This document shows, in pieces, positions 51,256 through 61,761 of a DNA stretch of 64,000 bases. The notes beneath the pieces were generated by a model. That model searched no databases. It had not been told where the DNA came from and saw only the letters and a list, made by a program, of their open reading frames with translations. Numbering within the stretch: the first letter of the stretch is position 1; each line of letters begins with the position of its first letter. Source of the stretch: Planctomicrobium piriforme (GTDB taxonomy: Bacteria; Planctomycetota; Planctomycetia; Planctomycetales; Planctomycetaceae). Location: assembly GCF_900113665.1 (NCBI RefSeq), contig NZ_FOQD01000010.1, forward strand, positions 124,001 to 188,000, given 5' to 3'. The translations under genes were made by a program, and so were the position numbers.

Positions 51256-52678
51256 GCGAGGTCTTTCGCGGAGTCGGTAGTTCTTTTTCCCAGCTTTCGA
51301 ACTCTGCCATCAGCGTCTGGCGGATCGCAGGATACGCGTCGCTCACGTCTTCCATTTCGTGCGGATCTTTTCCGATGTGGAACAGCGCCGGCTCCTTCTG
51401 ATCTTTCGTTTTTGTGAGCTTGAAGTCCCCTTGCCGCACGGCGTATTGACCGCGATCGAGGACTCGCCAGCGAAGGAAGTCGTGCGGTTCCCCCTGGTCC
51501 TGCCCTGTGAGAAAAGGAAAGACGTTGACGCTGTCGATCGGGCGGTCGTCCGGGATCTTGCCGCCAGCGAGCGCTGCCGCCGTGGCGAAGATGTCGCCTG
51601 ACCAGATCGCCTTTTCGTACACGGTTCCGGCAGGCAGTTCGCCTGGCCAACTGAGCACGAAGGGAATGCGCGTGCCGCCATCATAGACAGAGCCCTTCCC
51701 CTCCCGCAGTGGATCGTTGTTCGCGCCCAGATACCGGTTCGCTCCCAGTGCGCCGCCGTTGTCGCTGAGAAAGATCACCAGCGTCTTTTCTTTGAGCTTC
51801 TGCTCTTCGATTGTCTGCAGGATCTGGCCGACGCCGTCATCGAGTGCGGCGACCATCGCACAGTACGTCAGCCGCATCTGGTCACGCGGGCCATTGCGAT
51901 CACAAGCATAGTTTTCGGGAATGGCTCCGCCGTTGGCCGCTTTAATGGCGTCGAGCGCCGGCTGAAAAGCGGGTTGATGTTTGACGGCCCGCTCCAGATA
52001 TCTCGGAGGCGCCTGCATCGGGCTGTGTGGAGCGTTGTAGGCCACATACAGGAAGAACGGCTCGTCCCGATGCCGCTTCACATAGTCGACCGCCCCTGCG
52101 GTGAGCACTTCGGTGATGTACCCTTTAAAGGTGACCGGCTGACCTTGTCGCTCAAGTGGGCCGCGGTTTCCGACCGGCCGATCGACTGCTTCATAGTGGT
52201 CGTGCCCGCCGCCCAGGAAGCCGAAGAACTCATCGAATCCGCGCGCCTCAGGCCGCAGTTCATCCGTGGCGCCCAAGTGCCATTTTCCGATGGCGCCCGT
52301 CGCGTAGCCCGCCTGTTTCAAAACGCGAGGCAACATGATCTCTGTCGCCGGGGGACCGATATTGGCATCGACGTCGTTCACTTCATAGCCGAACCGGCTT
52401 TGACTGCGCCCGGTCAACATCCCCGCTCTGGAGGGGGAGCACATGACGGACGTGACATACCCGTTCGTCAGCCGCACTCCGCTCGCGGCGAGCCGGTCGA
52501 GATTGGGCGTTGCCAGGTCTGCAGAAGCCGGCAATTGCTGAAAACCAACGTCCCCATAACCCTGATCGTCCGACATGATGAGGACGATATTCGGCCTGGC
52601 GGGTTCCGCGCTCCACAACTGCTGCGCAGAGAAGCACGCGACGGCCATCACACCTTTGAGCAGCATTTTGCCGTTCAT
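51233..52678 (-). CDS. Secreted sulfatase (arylsulfatase family), copy 2
   Basis: 481 aa with signal peptide (MLLKGVMAVACFSAQQLWSA, cut before EPAR). Alkaline-phosphatase-superfamily sulfatase that cleaves sulfate esters from carbohydrates outside the cytoplasm. Metal site: RPNIVLIMSDDQGYGD; the Cys to be oxidised to formylglycine is Cys80 in VMCSPSRAGMLTGR (C-x-P-S-R consensus). HLGATDELRPEARGFDEFFG, KTLVIFLSDNGG and GSVYDGGTRIPFVLSWPG are the usual second and third motifs. It follows another sulfatase gene (169 bp apart, same strand). Maturation needs a formylglycine-generating enzyme; none is in the window. Confidence 0.94.
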   Translation of the reverse strand: MNGKMLLKGVMAVACFSAQQLWSAEPARPNIVLIMSDDQGYGDVGFQQLPASADLATPNLDRLAASGVRLTNGYVTSVMCSPSRAGMLTGRSQSRFGYEVNDVDANIGPPATEIMLPRVLKQAGYATGAIGKWHLGATDELRPEARGFDEFFGFLGGGHDHYEAVDRPVGNRGPLERQGQPVTFKGYITEVLTAGAVDYVKRHRDEPFFLYVAYNAPHSPMQAPPRYLERAVKHQPAFQPALDAIKAANGGAIPENYACDRNGPRDQMRLTYCAMVAALDDGVGQILQTIEEQKLKEKTLVIFLSDNGGALGANRYLGANNDPLREGKGSVYDGGTRIPFVLSWPGELPAGTVYEKAIWSGDIFATAAALAGGKIPDDRPIDSVNVFPFLTGQDQGEPHDFLRWRVLDRGQYAVRQGDFKLTKTKDQKEPALFHIGKDPHEMEDVSDAYPAIRQTLMAEFESWEKELPTPRKTSQKGRDAE

Positions 52679-52739
52679 GAATCCCTCAGGTTCAAAACAA
52701 TCCCGCAGATTGCTGAGTTTGCAGAAAAGCGAAAGTCGA

Positions 52740-52773
52740 TGTGGGGCGACGCGCCGCAGCCCGCCGCCCCACA
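52740..52773. repeat. Hairpin between the two sulfatase genes
   Basis: TGTGGGGCG (52740-52748) pairs with CGCCCCACA (52765-52773) over 9 bp around a 16-nt GC-rich loop. It lies 75 nt after the stop of the upstream sulfatase (minus strand). No T run follows, so it may be a processing or stability element. Confidence 0.5.
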
Positions 52774-52847
52774 GTCGAACTCACACACTCCAACGCATCT
52801 CATGAAAGTGTGGCGTCGATACTCCGTCACACTTCCCCGTGCCGGGG

Positions 52848-54209
52848 CTACTTCCCCCATAACGCGGGAACGTTGCTTCGATTCCAGTCGTCCCACGCTG
52901 TCTGCAGTCGGGCACGGATCTCGGGATGTTGCTCGCTCAGATCGTGTGCCTCGGAAAGATCGTCCTGCAGATTGACCAGCCGGGTCGCGAATGCTTCCTT
53001 GGCCTTACCTGCATGCACGAGCTTCCAGTTGCCTGATCGAACAGCCCACTGGTCGCCGTAGCGCCAGAAAAGAAATTCATGCGGCGCTGCAGTCGTCTCC
53101 CCCTTGAGTAGGGGCAGGAGATTCACACCGTCGAGCGGATGGTCAGACGAAGCAGGGATCTTCGCCGCAGAGAGCGCCGTTGCCAGCAGATCGAGAGAGA
53201 TCACCGGTTGATCGAGAACGCCGCCAGCGGGTAACGAGCCTGTCCAACGGATCAGGAATGGCGAACGGATCCCTCCTTCCCACAGCGTCGACTTTGATCC
53301 CTGAAATGGAGTATTGAGCGACCCGTTGCCTGTCGGCGCGCCATTATCGCTGAGGAAGATCACCAGGGTGCGTTCGTCCTGCCCGGTCTCTTTCAAAGTT
53401 TTGAGGATGCGGCCAACATCCGCGTCCATGAGAGACATCGCCGCGAGAAACTTGCGACGTTTGACTTCAGCAGTTCCTGAGAACCGGTCTTCCACTCCAT
53501 TCGGCAAGTCCATCGGCTCATGCGGAGTGAGAAACGCAGTGTAGAAGAACCACGGTTCAGACTTATGCGAGTTGATGAACTGACAAGCCGACGCGGCGAT
53601 GCCGTCGTCAACATAGGCTTCGTCCGACTGCTCCGGTTTCCCGTTATGGCTGTAGGGCAATTTTGGATGGGGGAGCTTTTGCGCGCCGGCGAAATGGTAC
53701 GAATCTTGGAATCCTCGAGCGTTCGGAGTGAACTGCGTCATCTGCGTGTTGCCGAGATGCCATTTGCCGGCATGCCCTGTGACATACCCTGCGTTCTTGA
53801 AATAGACAGGCCACAGTTGTTCTTCCACCGGCAACCCGACAGGCCCGCGATCCGCCATCGGATGATTGAGTTCGTGACCGAATCGAGTCTGGTAGCGCCC
53901 TGTGAGCAGGCCGGCGCGGCTCGGACTGCAGACCGGAGCGGAGACGTAGGCATTCGTCAGCCGCACCCCGTCTTTGGCGATGGAATCGATGTTAGGAGTC
54001 GGCGCGTCGATCGATCCCTGCACGCCGAGATCAGCCCAACCCATGTCATCGACGATCATGACCAGAATGTTTGGCCGCGAGGGAACCTGAGCCTGAACGC
54101 GTTCCACGGACAGGGCGCTGGCCGCGACAACGGTCAGTACCGCCAGCCACTTCCGAAGGGGAACCTTCGCGAGAACGCTCCATCCAAAAATTGTGCCGCT
54201 CTCGATCAT
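52848..54209 (-). CDS. Secreted sulfatase (arylsulfatase family), copy 1
   Basis: 453 aa. The N-terminal hydrophobic segment KWLAVLTVVAASALSVERVQA acts as signal or anchor. Metal site RPNILVMIVDDMGWADLG; formylglycine Cys is Cys94 in APVCSPSRAGLLTGR. Further motifs: HAGKWHLGNTQMTQFTPNARGF, RTLVIFLSDNGAPTGN and STLWEGGIRSPFLIRWTG. It shares family and layout with the sulfatase downstream, but they are too different to be a recent duplication. On the minus strand it lies 61 bp after the small lipoprotein gene. Sulfatases are greatly expanded in planctomycetes for use of sulfated algal polysaccharides. Confidence 0.94.
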   Translation of the reverse strand: MIESGTIFGWSVLAKVPLRKWLAVLTVVAASALSVERVQAQVPSRPNILVMIVDDMGWADLGVQGSIDAPTPNIDSIAKDGVRLTNAYVSAPVCSPSRAGLLTGRYQTRFGHELNHPMADRGPVGLPVEEQLWPVYFKNAGYVTGHAGKWHLGNTQMTQFTPNARGFQDSYHFAGAQKLPHPKLPYSHNGKPEQSDEAYVDDGIAASACQFINSHKSEPWFFYTAFLTPHEPMDLPNGVEDRFSGTAEVKRRKFLAAMSLMDADVGRILKTLKETGQDERTLVIFLSDNGAPTGNGSLNTPFQGSKSTLWEGGIRSPFLIRWTGSLPAGGVLDQPVISLDLLATALSAAKIPASSDHPLDGVNLLPLLKGETTAAPHEFLFWRYGDQWAVRSGNWKLVHAGKAKEAFATRLVNLQDDLSEAHDLSEQHPEIRARLQTAWDDWNRSNVPALWGK

Positions 54210-54270
54210 GATGCTCGCTTACCGTTCTGCGCGGAATGCCTGTCACTTTGAGATGCAGGGAGCGGCCTGA

Positions 54271-54690
54271 TTATTTCGAGAGAAGTTCAAAATTGATTTC
54301 GTTCTTTCCGGATTTCACGCTCGCGGTCAGCGTGGTTTTCGAGTTGTATTTCGCCGGGATCTTTTCCACGAACGGAATTTCGATCCCCTTCTCGTTGTAT
54401 TCCTTCTTGGCGAAGAACGAAGTGATTCGCACCTGATACTCGCCGGGCGGCGCGCCTGCGACGTCGCTGGTGAATGCCAGACGGTATTGGCCCGAACTCG
54501 TTGTCTTACCAGAACAGTTCCGTCCCGCCTCAAGCGGCACGAATTCGACGACGGCGTCACCCAGTGCACTGCCATCGAGCGTTACAGTCCCCTGAACCTC
54601 AGCCAGTTCAGGCAGGCCCTTTCGATCCGGAGAGCAGCCGGCGAGTGCTGCAAACACTGCGAGCACTGTCACTGCATTCCACGCCTTCAT
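54271..54690 (-). CDS. Lipoprotein with transthyretin/carboxypeptidase-regulatory-like fold
   Basis: 139 aa with a lipoprotein signal peptide (LAVFAALAGC, lipobox LAGC near 20). The mature part, with VQGTVTLDGSALGDAVVEFV and PPGEYQVRITSFFAKKEY, has the GxVtldGxPlxxAxVxFxP pattern of the small immunoglobulin-like/carboxypeptidase-regulatory proteins that accompany DUF1559 proteins in planctomycetes. It lies downstream of the DUF1559 gene (270 bp apart on minus) and upstream of sulfatase 1. The role is unknown, likely at the cell surface. Confidence 0.82.
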   Translation of the reverse strand: MKAWNAVTVLAVFAALAGCSPDRKGLPELAEVQGTVTLDGSALGDAVVEFVPLEAGRNCSGKTTSSGQYRLAFTSDVAGAPPGEYQVRITSFFAKKEYNEKGIEIPFVEKIPAKYNSKTTLTASVKSGKNEINFELLSK

Positions 54691-54895
54691 ATCAGCACCT
54701 TTTCAGAGTTTTTGTTCAGATTTTTTCAGAACGCCGGAAGATGGCCGACGGAATCAGCCCACGTCTGGCCAGACCTTCGGCTGAGAAATCTGTTTGGGAG
54801 GACGGGCCCTGCGACTCTCCACATTCAGAGCCGACCAGCGCAGCGACCTCAGTTACTTGCGATTTGAAGTTCGCAAATCGAAAGCTCCGCAGACG

Positions 54896-54931
54896 GACGC
54901 GGCGATGTCCAATCAGGAACATCGCCGCGTC
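54896..54931. terminator. Perfect 13-bp hairpin downstream of the DUF1559 gene
   Basis: GACGCGGCGATGT (54896-54908) and ACATCGCCGCGTC (54919-54931) are perfect complements around a 10-nt loop, 30 nt after the stop of the DUF1559 gene on the minus strand. There is no T run, so it is terminator-like or a 3' stability hairpin. Confidence 0.5.
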
Positions 54932-54960
54932 GTCACGACCGAATTGTGGACATGCCGACT

Positions 54961-56007
<1,047 letters not shown>

Positions 56008-56086
56008 TGGATAGGCCTCCTTCGCGCAAGTACCGACAGAAATGAATGTTATCCGCATTCGAATAAACACTACCATGTTTGTCGTG

Positions 56087-56115
56087 AATCTATCGACGCA
56101 TCGCACGCGAGTCAA
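56087..56115 (-). promoter_or_regulatory. Likely sigma-70 promoter for the DUF1559 gene
   Basis: On the minus strand TTGACT (-35, 56115-56110) and TAGATT (-10, 56092-56087) are spaced 17 nt apart, about 80 nt before the ATG. The fit is 5/6 and 4/6 to consensus. Confidence 0.45.
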
Positions 56116-56150
56116 TATCCCAAATTGTTCTTCTCGGAAAATTTTGCCCA

Positions 56151-56170
56151 AGCCCCCGTCGCACGGGGCT
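56151..56170 (-). terminator. Weak terminator-like hairpin after the vWA gene
   Basis: On the minus strand AGCCCCGT pairs with ACGGGGGCT (one bulge, 3-nt loop), with TTGGGCAAAATTTT after it, 60-80 nt after the vWA stop. The T run is distant. Confidence 0.35.
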
Positions 56171-56229
56171 GGCAGGCGACCAAAGCACGGTCCACCTCAA
56201 GAGACGAAAACGCCTGATGTCGCCGATAG

Positions 56230-58479
56230 TTACACTGCCGACTGGTAGCTCAGTCGGGCGGCGAGAAATTGCTCCAGAATGCAGGCGATGGCCAGAGCCA
56301 CCAGCAGGAACCAGCGGACCTCTGAGCCGGGCGACTCGCTGCGAATCCACTCGAACGAACCGGCCTGCTGAATCTTGACGTTCGTCTCCGGCCCCAGCTC
56401 ACGGAGCAGCGCGTCGTCATCGGCCAACTGCAACGAGCCTTCAATCGATGGGACGTTCATCGCGTACAGACGGCGGCTCGCCTGCTGGTCCTGTCCCAAG
56501 AGCGTCACGCCGTACACGCCTGGCTCGTCAGTTTCGCGAAACGCCGCATGCAACTGCGAGCCATCGGCGTCTCCATTGCCTGTTTCCCGCGACGCCTGCA
56601 GGCGTGTCACCTGATCGTCAGGCGTCAGGATTTCCAGTTCCGGCTGATAAACCGTCTGGCTGAAGTCGATCTCGATGGGCGTGCCTGTCGCCAACTGCGG
56701 AAAGGCGCGATCCTTCCGGATCATCCGCTTCGCCAGGTCGAGCTGCAGCACCACAAAACTGAACCCGGCCGGACCGTTGGCCCAATTGGACCAGTTGACC
56801 CCTTCAGGATTCACCAGCGGACCTGCCGATGTGAGACAGGTAAAGATATGCCCCGCGCCATATTTCTGCTCGCACATCAGCGGCTCGTTCCCCAGACGTG
56901 CCAGAATCTGCACGTCACGGGCGATGCTCGGCTGCTGCGGCGCATCGGGGGCCACCGGATACAGCAGGTTGATGAACACCTGATCCAGAATCGGAACTTC
57001 CTGCTGCTTGAACATCGTGAACAACGGATCGGCTTCAACCTCGATCCCCGAGCGGGGCTGGGAGGGGTCGGTCCTTTCGATCAGCAGCGGTGCCATCCCC
57101 AGCCGCACAGGGAACAGGCCTCCGTCGGGTGAAAACAGCTTCTCGTTGTAGAACGCCGGACGAACCGCATCTCCCATGTACCAGATCAGCCCGCCTCCTT
57201 CGCGGACATATTTCTCGAGCGCCGCGACCGCATCCGGCGCGAGTTCCGGAACATTGATCAGATAAATCAGGTCGTAATTGTCGAGCGCCACCCGTCGCAG
57301 GTCTTCAACCGATCGCACATCGGGAGCAAAGCCGGTGACCGAACGATCGGCGGCGAGAGCATCAGCAATATACGTTGCCTGTTCGGCGGCAGGCGAGCCA
57401 TCCACGATCAGCACCGGATTCTCCACCGGCACATCAACCGCCAGAAACCGCTGGTTGTCAGCGTCGAGGGCATCGTCCGCGAGCGTCATTTTCACAGTGT
57501 GCGGCTGCGCGGAGTCAAAGATCACGTCAAAACGCCGCGTGGCAGTTTGACCCGGCGGAATCGTTTGAAAATCGATCGTCCGCGGGAGACGAGCCCCATC
57601 AATGAAGATCGAACCGCTCACGTTTTGTGCGGCGCGAGTCCCCCAGTTGCGGACACAGGCCGACAGCGAGACCGGCACGCCGGCTGCCGCAACTTCCACT
57701 GCTCCGCCGAGGTCGTCAATGCCGAGGTTCTCATGCCCCTCATCAACGCTCCGCACCAGATTGACCCCAATCTTCGCCCCTTCGAGCGACTTCAAGGCTG
57801 CAATTGCCGCCTTGTTATCGATCCAGTTGGCGCGGCGGAAATCTGACAGGACATGCACCGTCCGCACGGTCGAACGTTCTTCAATCAGTCGTCGATGGAC
57901 CGCTTCCAGCACCTTGGCCGGATCGACCGTCTGATGCGAACAGGGCATCGTCGCCAATCGTTCGGTCAACTCGGTCAACAGCGGTTCATCCACCACGCGT
58001 TCGCTGAAGCCGGAAACCACTCGATCAGGGTCTGACATCAACATCAGACTCAGCATCTGGGTGCCGGGCCGTCGTGCCCCTTCGGCGGCAATTCTCCGGA
58101 CTGTTTCCTGGGCGACATCGAAAGCGGTCCCCTCGTTCACGCGATCCCGCATCGAGGCCGAGTCATCGATCACGACGATGTGATGCGTTCTGGCCCCTTG
58201 AAACAAGGACATCTGCTGCGGATTGAGAATCAGCCGCGCCATCAGCGCGACGATCAGAATCACCATGCTCAACCGCAGCAGCAACAGCAGAATCTGCTCG
58301 AGCAGAATCCGGCGTCGACTGCGGCGCTGGCTCGCCAGCAAAAACTCCATCGCCGCAAACCGCACCCGTCGATACCGCATCCGGTTGATCAGATGGATGA
58401 TGATCGGGGCCGACAGCAACAGCAGGCCTGGCCAGAACAGGGCCGGGTTCAAGAAGTGCTGCAGGATCCAGGAGGACAT
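56230..58479 (-). CDS. BatA/vWA-domain membrane protein
   Basis: About 749 aa from the ATG at 58479, which begins the conserved BatA N-terminal domain (WILQHFLNPALFWPGLLLLS; APIIIHLINRMRYRRVRFAA). A TM segment (LLLLLRLSMVILIVALMARL) precedes a von Willebrand A-like domain with MIDAS motif VVIDDSASMRD (DxSxS). A Gln-amidotransferase-like stretch (ALDNYDLIYLINVPELAPD) and a C-terminal TM helix follow. BatA proteins usually lie beside MoxR and DUF58 genes; here the gene is alone, and the only MoxR lies at 6621. No Shine-Dalgarno is obvious. Confidence 0.9.
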   Translation of the reverse strand: MSSWILQHFLNPALFWPGLLLLSAPIIIHLINRMRYRRVRFAAMEFLLASQRRSRRRILLEQILLLLLRLSMVILIVALMARLILNPQQMSLFQGARTHHIVVIDDSASMRDRVNEGTAFDVAQETVRRIAAEGARRPGTQMLSLMLMSDPDRVVSGFSERVVDEPLLTELTERLATMPCSHQTVDPAKVLEAVHRRLIEERSTVRTVHVLSDFRRANWIDNKAAIAALKSLEGAKIGVNLVRSVDEGHENLGIDDLGGAVEVAAAGVPVSLSACVRNWGTRAAQNVSGSIFIDGARLPRTIDFQTIPPGQTATRRFDVIFDSAQPHTVKMTLADDALDADNQRFLAVDVPVENPVLIVDGSPAAEQATYIADALAADRSVTGFAPDVRSVEDLRRVALDNYDLIYLINVPELAPDAVAALEKYVREGGGLIWYMGDAVRPAFYNEKLFSPDGGLFPVRLGMAPLLIERTDPSQPRSGIEVEADPLFTMFKQQEVPILDQVFINLLYPVAPDAPQQPSIARDVQILARLGNEPLMCEQKYGAGHIFTCLTSAGPLVNPEGVNWSNWANGPAGFSFVVLQLDLAKRMIRKDRAFPQLATGTPIEIDFSQTVYQPELEILTPDDQVTRLQASRETGNGDADGSQLHAAFRETDEPGVYGVTLLGQDQQASRRLYAMNVPSIEGSLQLADDDALLRELGPETNVKIQQAGSFEWIRSESPGSEVRWFLLVALAIACILEQFLAARLSYQSAV

Positions 58480-58818
58480 AAGCGCTGCGATGAACAGGGA
58501 AAAGGAATTTCGTGCAGTGTAATGGACCGCACCAGCCCCGTCTGCCGAACTTCCCCGGAAATCCAGACGGGTGCGACGATCCCGGATTCTTTCCCTGGCC
58601 CCTTCCGCCTTGCCTCCAATTGGCCGCAGATTCATTTTCGCAGTACGGCTTCACAGTTTCGGCAGGGAATCCATCGTCCCTGCTGCGGCCCGTGAGAAAG
58701 AACGCAACCGCGAGTAGATCCCTTGCATTGGCTGAATCGAAGCGGAAGGCGCTACGTTACCGTGAACATGCGTGCTTATAGTGGCAGCCAGTTCGTTCTC
58801 TTAACGAGCGAGGGCCGC
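58480..58818. promoter_or_regulatory. Divergent promoter region before the CHAT cluster
   Basis: 339 bp with no gene between the divergent BatA/vWA gene and the hydrolase gene. A TATAGT hexamer at 58777-58782 could be a -10 box for the plus-strand cluster, 37 nt before its ATG, but no convincing -35 is seen. No repeat or hairpin stands out. Confidence 0.3.
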
Positions 58819-60162
58819 ATGAGTCTCACTGCTGAACCATTTCGGACGTTCTCTACTCCCGAGGGAACGCCGCTTCCGCTGTACATAGTTCGCTTTGATC
58901 GCAATGGCGTCTGCACGTCGCCTCAGGCGCGGTCACAGTTGCTCGAAGCCGTTAAGCAAGGCGGCTTCACGGACATTTTTCTCTTTTCACACGGCTGGAA
59001 CAACGACTTCCCCACTGCCCTGGCAAGCTATGAAGGCTTTATCCAGGGCTATTCGGAGATGCGTCGCAGCCGAGGCCTGACCGCCCCGCCCGGATATCGA
59101 CCACTGGCCATCGGGATCTACTGGCCGAGTGCGATTCTCTTGTTTGGCAGCGAAGCCGGACCACAAATTGCCGCGTCCCTGCCCGCTTCGTCCGCCGAAA
59201 TGAGCGAGATCGAACTGCAGGATGAAATTGCCCGACAGCTTCCCGAGCAGAATCTTGAGCGATTCTATGCACTGTCTCAGTCAGACAAGTTGAATTCACT
59301 CGAGGCCGAAGTGCTGGCCTCCCTGCTCCTGCTCATCCCTCCCGGAAGCTCTGATGAAATTGGGGATGATCAGATCCCGAATTCAAAAGACCTGGTTGAG
59401 GTCTGGAAGCGGTTTCAGGAACCATCGCTGTCCGACTCCGATGGCGACCATTTCGGCACGGTCGAGCCCGCAGGCACGCCGGCCGTCACCGCAGGACCAC
59501 AGACGGCGGGATGGCTGGACTGGATCGACCCTCGGGCAGCGATCCGACTGACGACCGTCTGGATGATGAAGGACCGGGCAGGCACAGTCGGAGCAAACGG
59601 CGTCGGTCCTCTTCTGCGCGACCTCCTCCAAAACGGTTCTGCGAAGGTGCATCTGATCGGCCACTCTTACGGGTGTAAGGTGCTGCTTTCGGCTACTTGT
59701 ATCGCGCGGCTCCCCCGCCCGGTCCGTTCGATGTTGCTGCTTCAACCGGCAGTTTCACATCTCTGTTTCGCCAGCCAGCTTCCCGGCCTGGCGCAGCCCG
59801 GCGGTTATCGGGGCGCATTGCAGGCGGTGGAGCAGCCGATCCTGGCGACATACAGCCAGCATGACTATCCCCTGACCAGCGTGTTCCATTACGCGGTCCG
59901 CCGGAATCGCGATCTCGGGGACATCCAAATTGCTGCGTGCGCCGGCGCGCCCCCGAGCCGGTTCGCCGCGCTGGGGGGCTATGGGCCACGCTCCAGCGGG
60001 GAAACATTGATTGATATGGCAGCGCCCGGGGATCGCTATGCGCTCAACTCCCAAACCCGCGTCTACGGCCTCGACTCATCGAAATTCATCAAAGGTCATA
60101 GCGACATCAGCAATGAGGCGACCTGGTGGGCCTTCAGTCAACTGGCACACTCCTCGGAATAG
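58819..60162 (+). CDS. Alpha/beta hydrolase (lipase-like), first gene of CHAT cluster
   Basis: 447 aa from the ATG at 58819 (alternative ATG at 58768). It has no signal peptide, so it is probably cytoplasmic. Oxyanion region FLFSHGWNNDFPTALASYEG, nucleophile elbow VHLIGHSYGCKVLLSAT (Ser in GHSYG, about residue 282), and a possible His near GHSDISNEATWW at the C-terminus. A ~130-residue insert (about 120-250, acidic, with SSDEIGDDQIPNSKD) separates oxyanion and nucleophile motifs, much longer than usual lid regions. It may act on lipids or other esters. The next gene (a CHAT-like protein) begins 57 bp downstream on the same strand, so I infer it is the first gene of an operon. Confidence 0.85.
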   Translation: MSLTAEPFRTFSTPEGTPLPLYIVRFDRNGVCTSPQARSQLLEAVKQGGFTDIFLFSHGWNNDFPTALASYEGFIQGYSEMRRSRGLTAPPGYRPLAIGIYWPSAILLFGSEAGPQIAASLPASSAEMSEIELQDEIARQLPEQNLERFYALSQSDKLNSLEAEVLASLLLLIPPGSSDEIGDDQIPNSKDLVEVWKRFQEPSLSDSDGDHFGTVEPAGTPAVTAGPQTAGWLDWIDPRAAIRLTTVWMMKDRAGTVGANGVGPLLRDLLQNGSAKVHLIGHSYGCKVLLSATCIARLPRPVRSMLLLQPAVSHLCFASQLPGLAQPGGYRGALQAVEQPILATYSQHDYPLTSVFHYAVRRNRDLGDIQIAACAGAPPSRFAALGGYGPRSSGETLIDMAAPGDRYALNSQTRVYGLDSSKFIKGHSDISNEATWWAFSQLAHSSE

Positions 60163-60219
60163 GCGTCCTCACCTTCAGGCCAACCGAGTCGTCTTACCGT
60201 CATCCGATTTGAGGTGGGT

Positions 60220-61689
60220 ATGCAGTTCTGGAATGCATTTGAAAAGTTGCTGGTGCTCCGCATCACGCTGGAACTCGGTATTCGCGCGCCGATTTCGTTG
60301 ACATTGCAAGTTCCCCGCGGCGACAAGCTTGAGTTGATAGGAAGTTGGAGTTACCGGCTTCAGGACTTCGGCTTTCAGGACGAGCAGTTCGAAGCAGTCT
60401 CCTCGCCCCGGAAAGTGCCCTCCCAATTTGTTAACGATTTGAAGGCAAAGTTAGCAACGCTGGAGAACATCGGTTCTGCGGTTCCACTTTGGCTGCAATT
60501 CGCCGCACCCAGCGGGAGCTTGCCGTTAATTGCCTGGGAAGCACAACTGGTTCCCGTTCTGGATCGGCCGGTGGTGCGACTCTCCGCACTACAAGGTCCG
60601 CCGCCTGCAGAGTTCGAGGAGACGCTCGAAGTCGCCCTCTGCTCCAGCGTGCCCTTATCGAAGACGTCGTTTCCCGTTGTGGAATACCTGGAGAAGCTGA
60701 TCGAAGTCTTCAAGGAAGTTCGTCGTCGGACGACGATTCACGTTTTCAGTGATCTGAAAACTCATCAAGCACTGGATCCCAAAACGTTGCCTGACAACGT
60801 TCGTTTACATCTTCCTCAAGAAGCCGCCACATATGCTGTCCCCGCTCGCGATCCAAGTATCGCGAGCGACGATGCGATCGACAATCCGTGGCTGCGCTGG
60901 GTCAGCAACGCAACCGGGGAGCAACCGCTCGATGTTGTCTGCTTCGTCAATCACGGCTACCTGTCCGGCGATCATGGCGCCATCGCCTTTGCTCAATCGC
61001 CTGTCATGAATGAAGACCGGGGCTGGGCCCGTTTTATCGGTGCGCCGCAACTCAGCCGGTTCATGACCAACACCGGCGCCTGGTGCCTGATCCTGGGGAG
61101 TCCGCACGGAAATTATTCAACTGCCGGATCACGCATGCTGCTGGAAGAAGTTTCCCAGCGACTCCCCGGCCATGCGCTGCTGCACGATCTTGCTCTCGAC
61201 CAGGATTGCGACGGGCTGACTGCTGCGTGTCAGTCGCTGTTTGGAACACCGCGTTTTGAGAATCCCCCCCGGCACCCGTCACTGACGATGTATGCAACCC
61301 CCGCCAAGCGAATGGAAACCGAAACTCTGTACCTTCCCGCGGGTTTCGAATCGCTGCACACAGATGACTTGTGGGAAATCGCGAACGTGATCCAGCAACC
61401 TGCGGCGGCAGGACCGAGTCTGCGGGATGTGGTGCAGCAAGCGGAGTCGCCGCGCTGGGTGGTTGCCGCAGAGCGCTATCTGAATACCTGCAGGCAAGAG
61501 TCGAAACGGTCAGCCGCCAACCTCGGCGCCGCCGGTGACAGTCGAAATATGAGTTCGGTCGGTCCAGACCTCGAAACCTTTCAGCAGATCGAAGCCATCA
61601 TTCAGAGTTATGCCGCGTCTCCAACCGCTGACTCACAGGACTCGCCAGATGACTTTCAATCGCCGGGCATGATGTCCGCGCCAATGTAA
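60220..61689 (+). CDS. CHAT-like (caspase-fold) protein lacking the expected catalytic Cys
   Basis: 489 aa from the ATG at 60220 (GAGG 5 nt upstream; a GTG at 60214 is possible). No signal peptide. The N-terminal ~150 residues form a beta-rich domain with LPLIAWEAQLVPV, similar to the LPWE region of CHAT domains. The caspase-like His region is VVCFVNHGYLSGD (His245). The region where CHAT proteases carry the catalytic Cys aligns with AWCLILGSPHGNYSTAG, where Ser294/Pro295/His296 occupy the site, so this is probably an inactive regulatory or scaffold paralogue. The C-terminal ~100 residues look linker-like and acidic. It shares the cluster with two other caspase-like proteins. Confidence 0.75.
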   Translation: MQFWNAFEKLLVLRITLELGIRAPISLTLQVPRGDKLELIGSWSYRLQDFGFQDEQFEAVSSPRKVPSQFVNDLKAKLATLENIGSAVPLWLQFAAPSGSLPLIAWEAQLVPVLDRPVVRLSALQGPPPAEFEETLEVALCSSVPLSKTSFPVVEYLEKLIEVFKEVRRRTTIHVFSDLKTHQALDPKTLPDNVRLHLPQEAATYAVPARDPSIASDDAIDNPWLRWVSNATGEQPLDVVCFVNHGYLSGDHGAIAFAQSPVMNEDRGWARFIGAPQLSRFMTNTGAWCLILGSPHGNYSTAGSRMLLEEVSQRLPGHALLHDLALDQDCDGLTAACQSLFGTPRFENPPRHPSLTMYATPAKRMETETLYLPAGFESLHTDDLWEIANVIQQPAAAGPSLRDVVQQAESPRWVVAAERYLNTCRQESKRSAANLGAAGDSRNMSSVGPDLETFQQIEAIIQSYAASPTADSQDSPDDFQSPGMMSAPM

Positions 61690-61761
61690 CCTGACCTGGA
61701 TTTGCCCGCCGGCAGCACATCGCGTCCGGCGACGTTGAGTCTCACCGCAAGGGCCCCGCTG

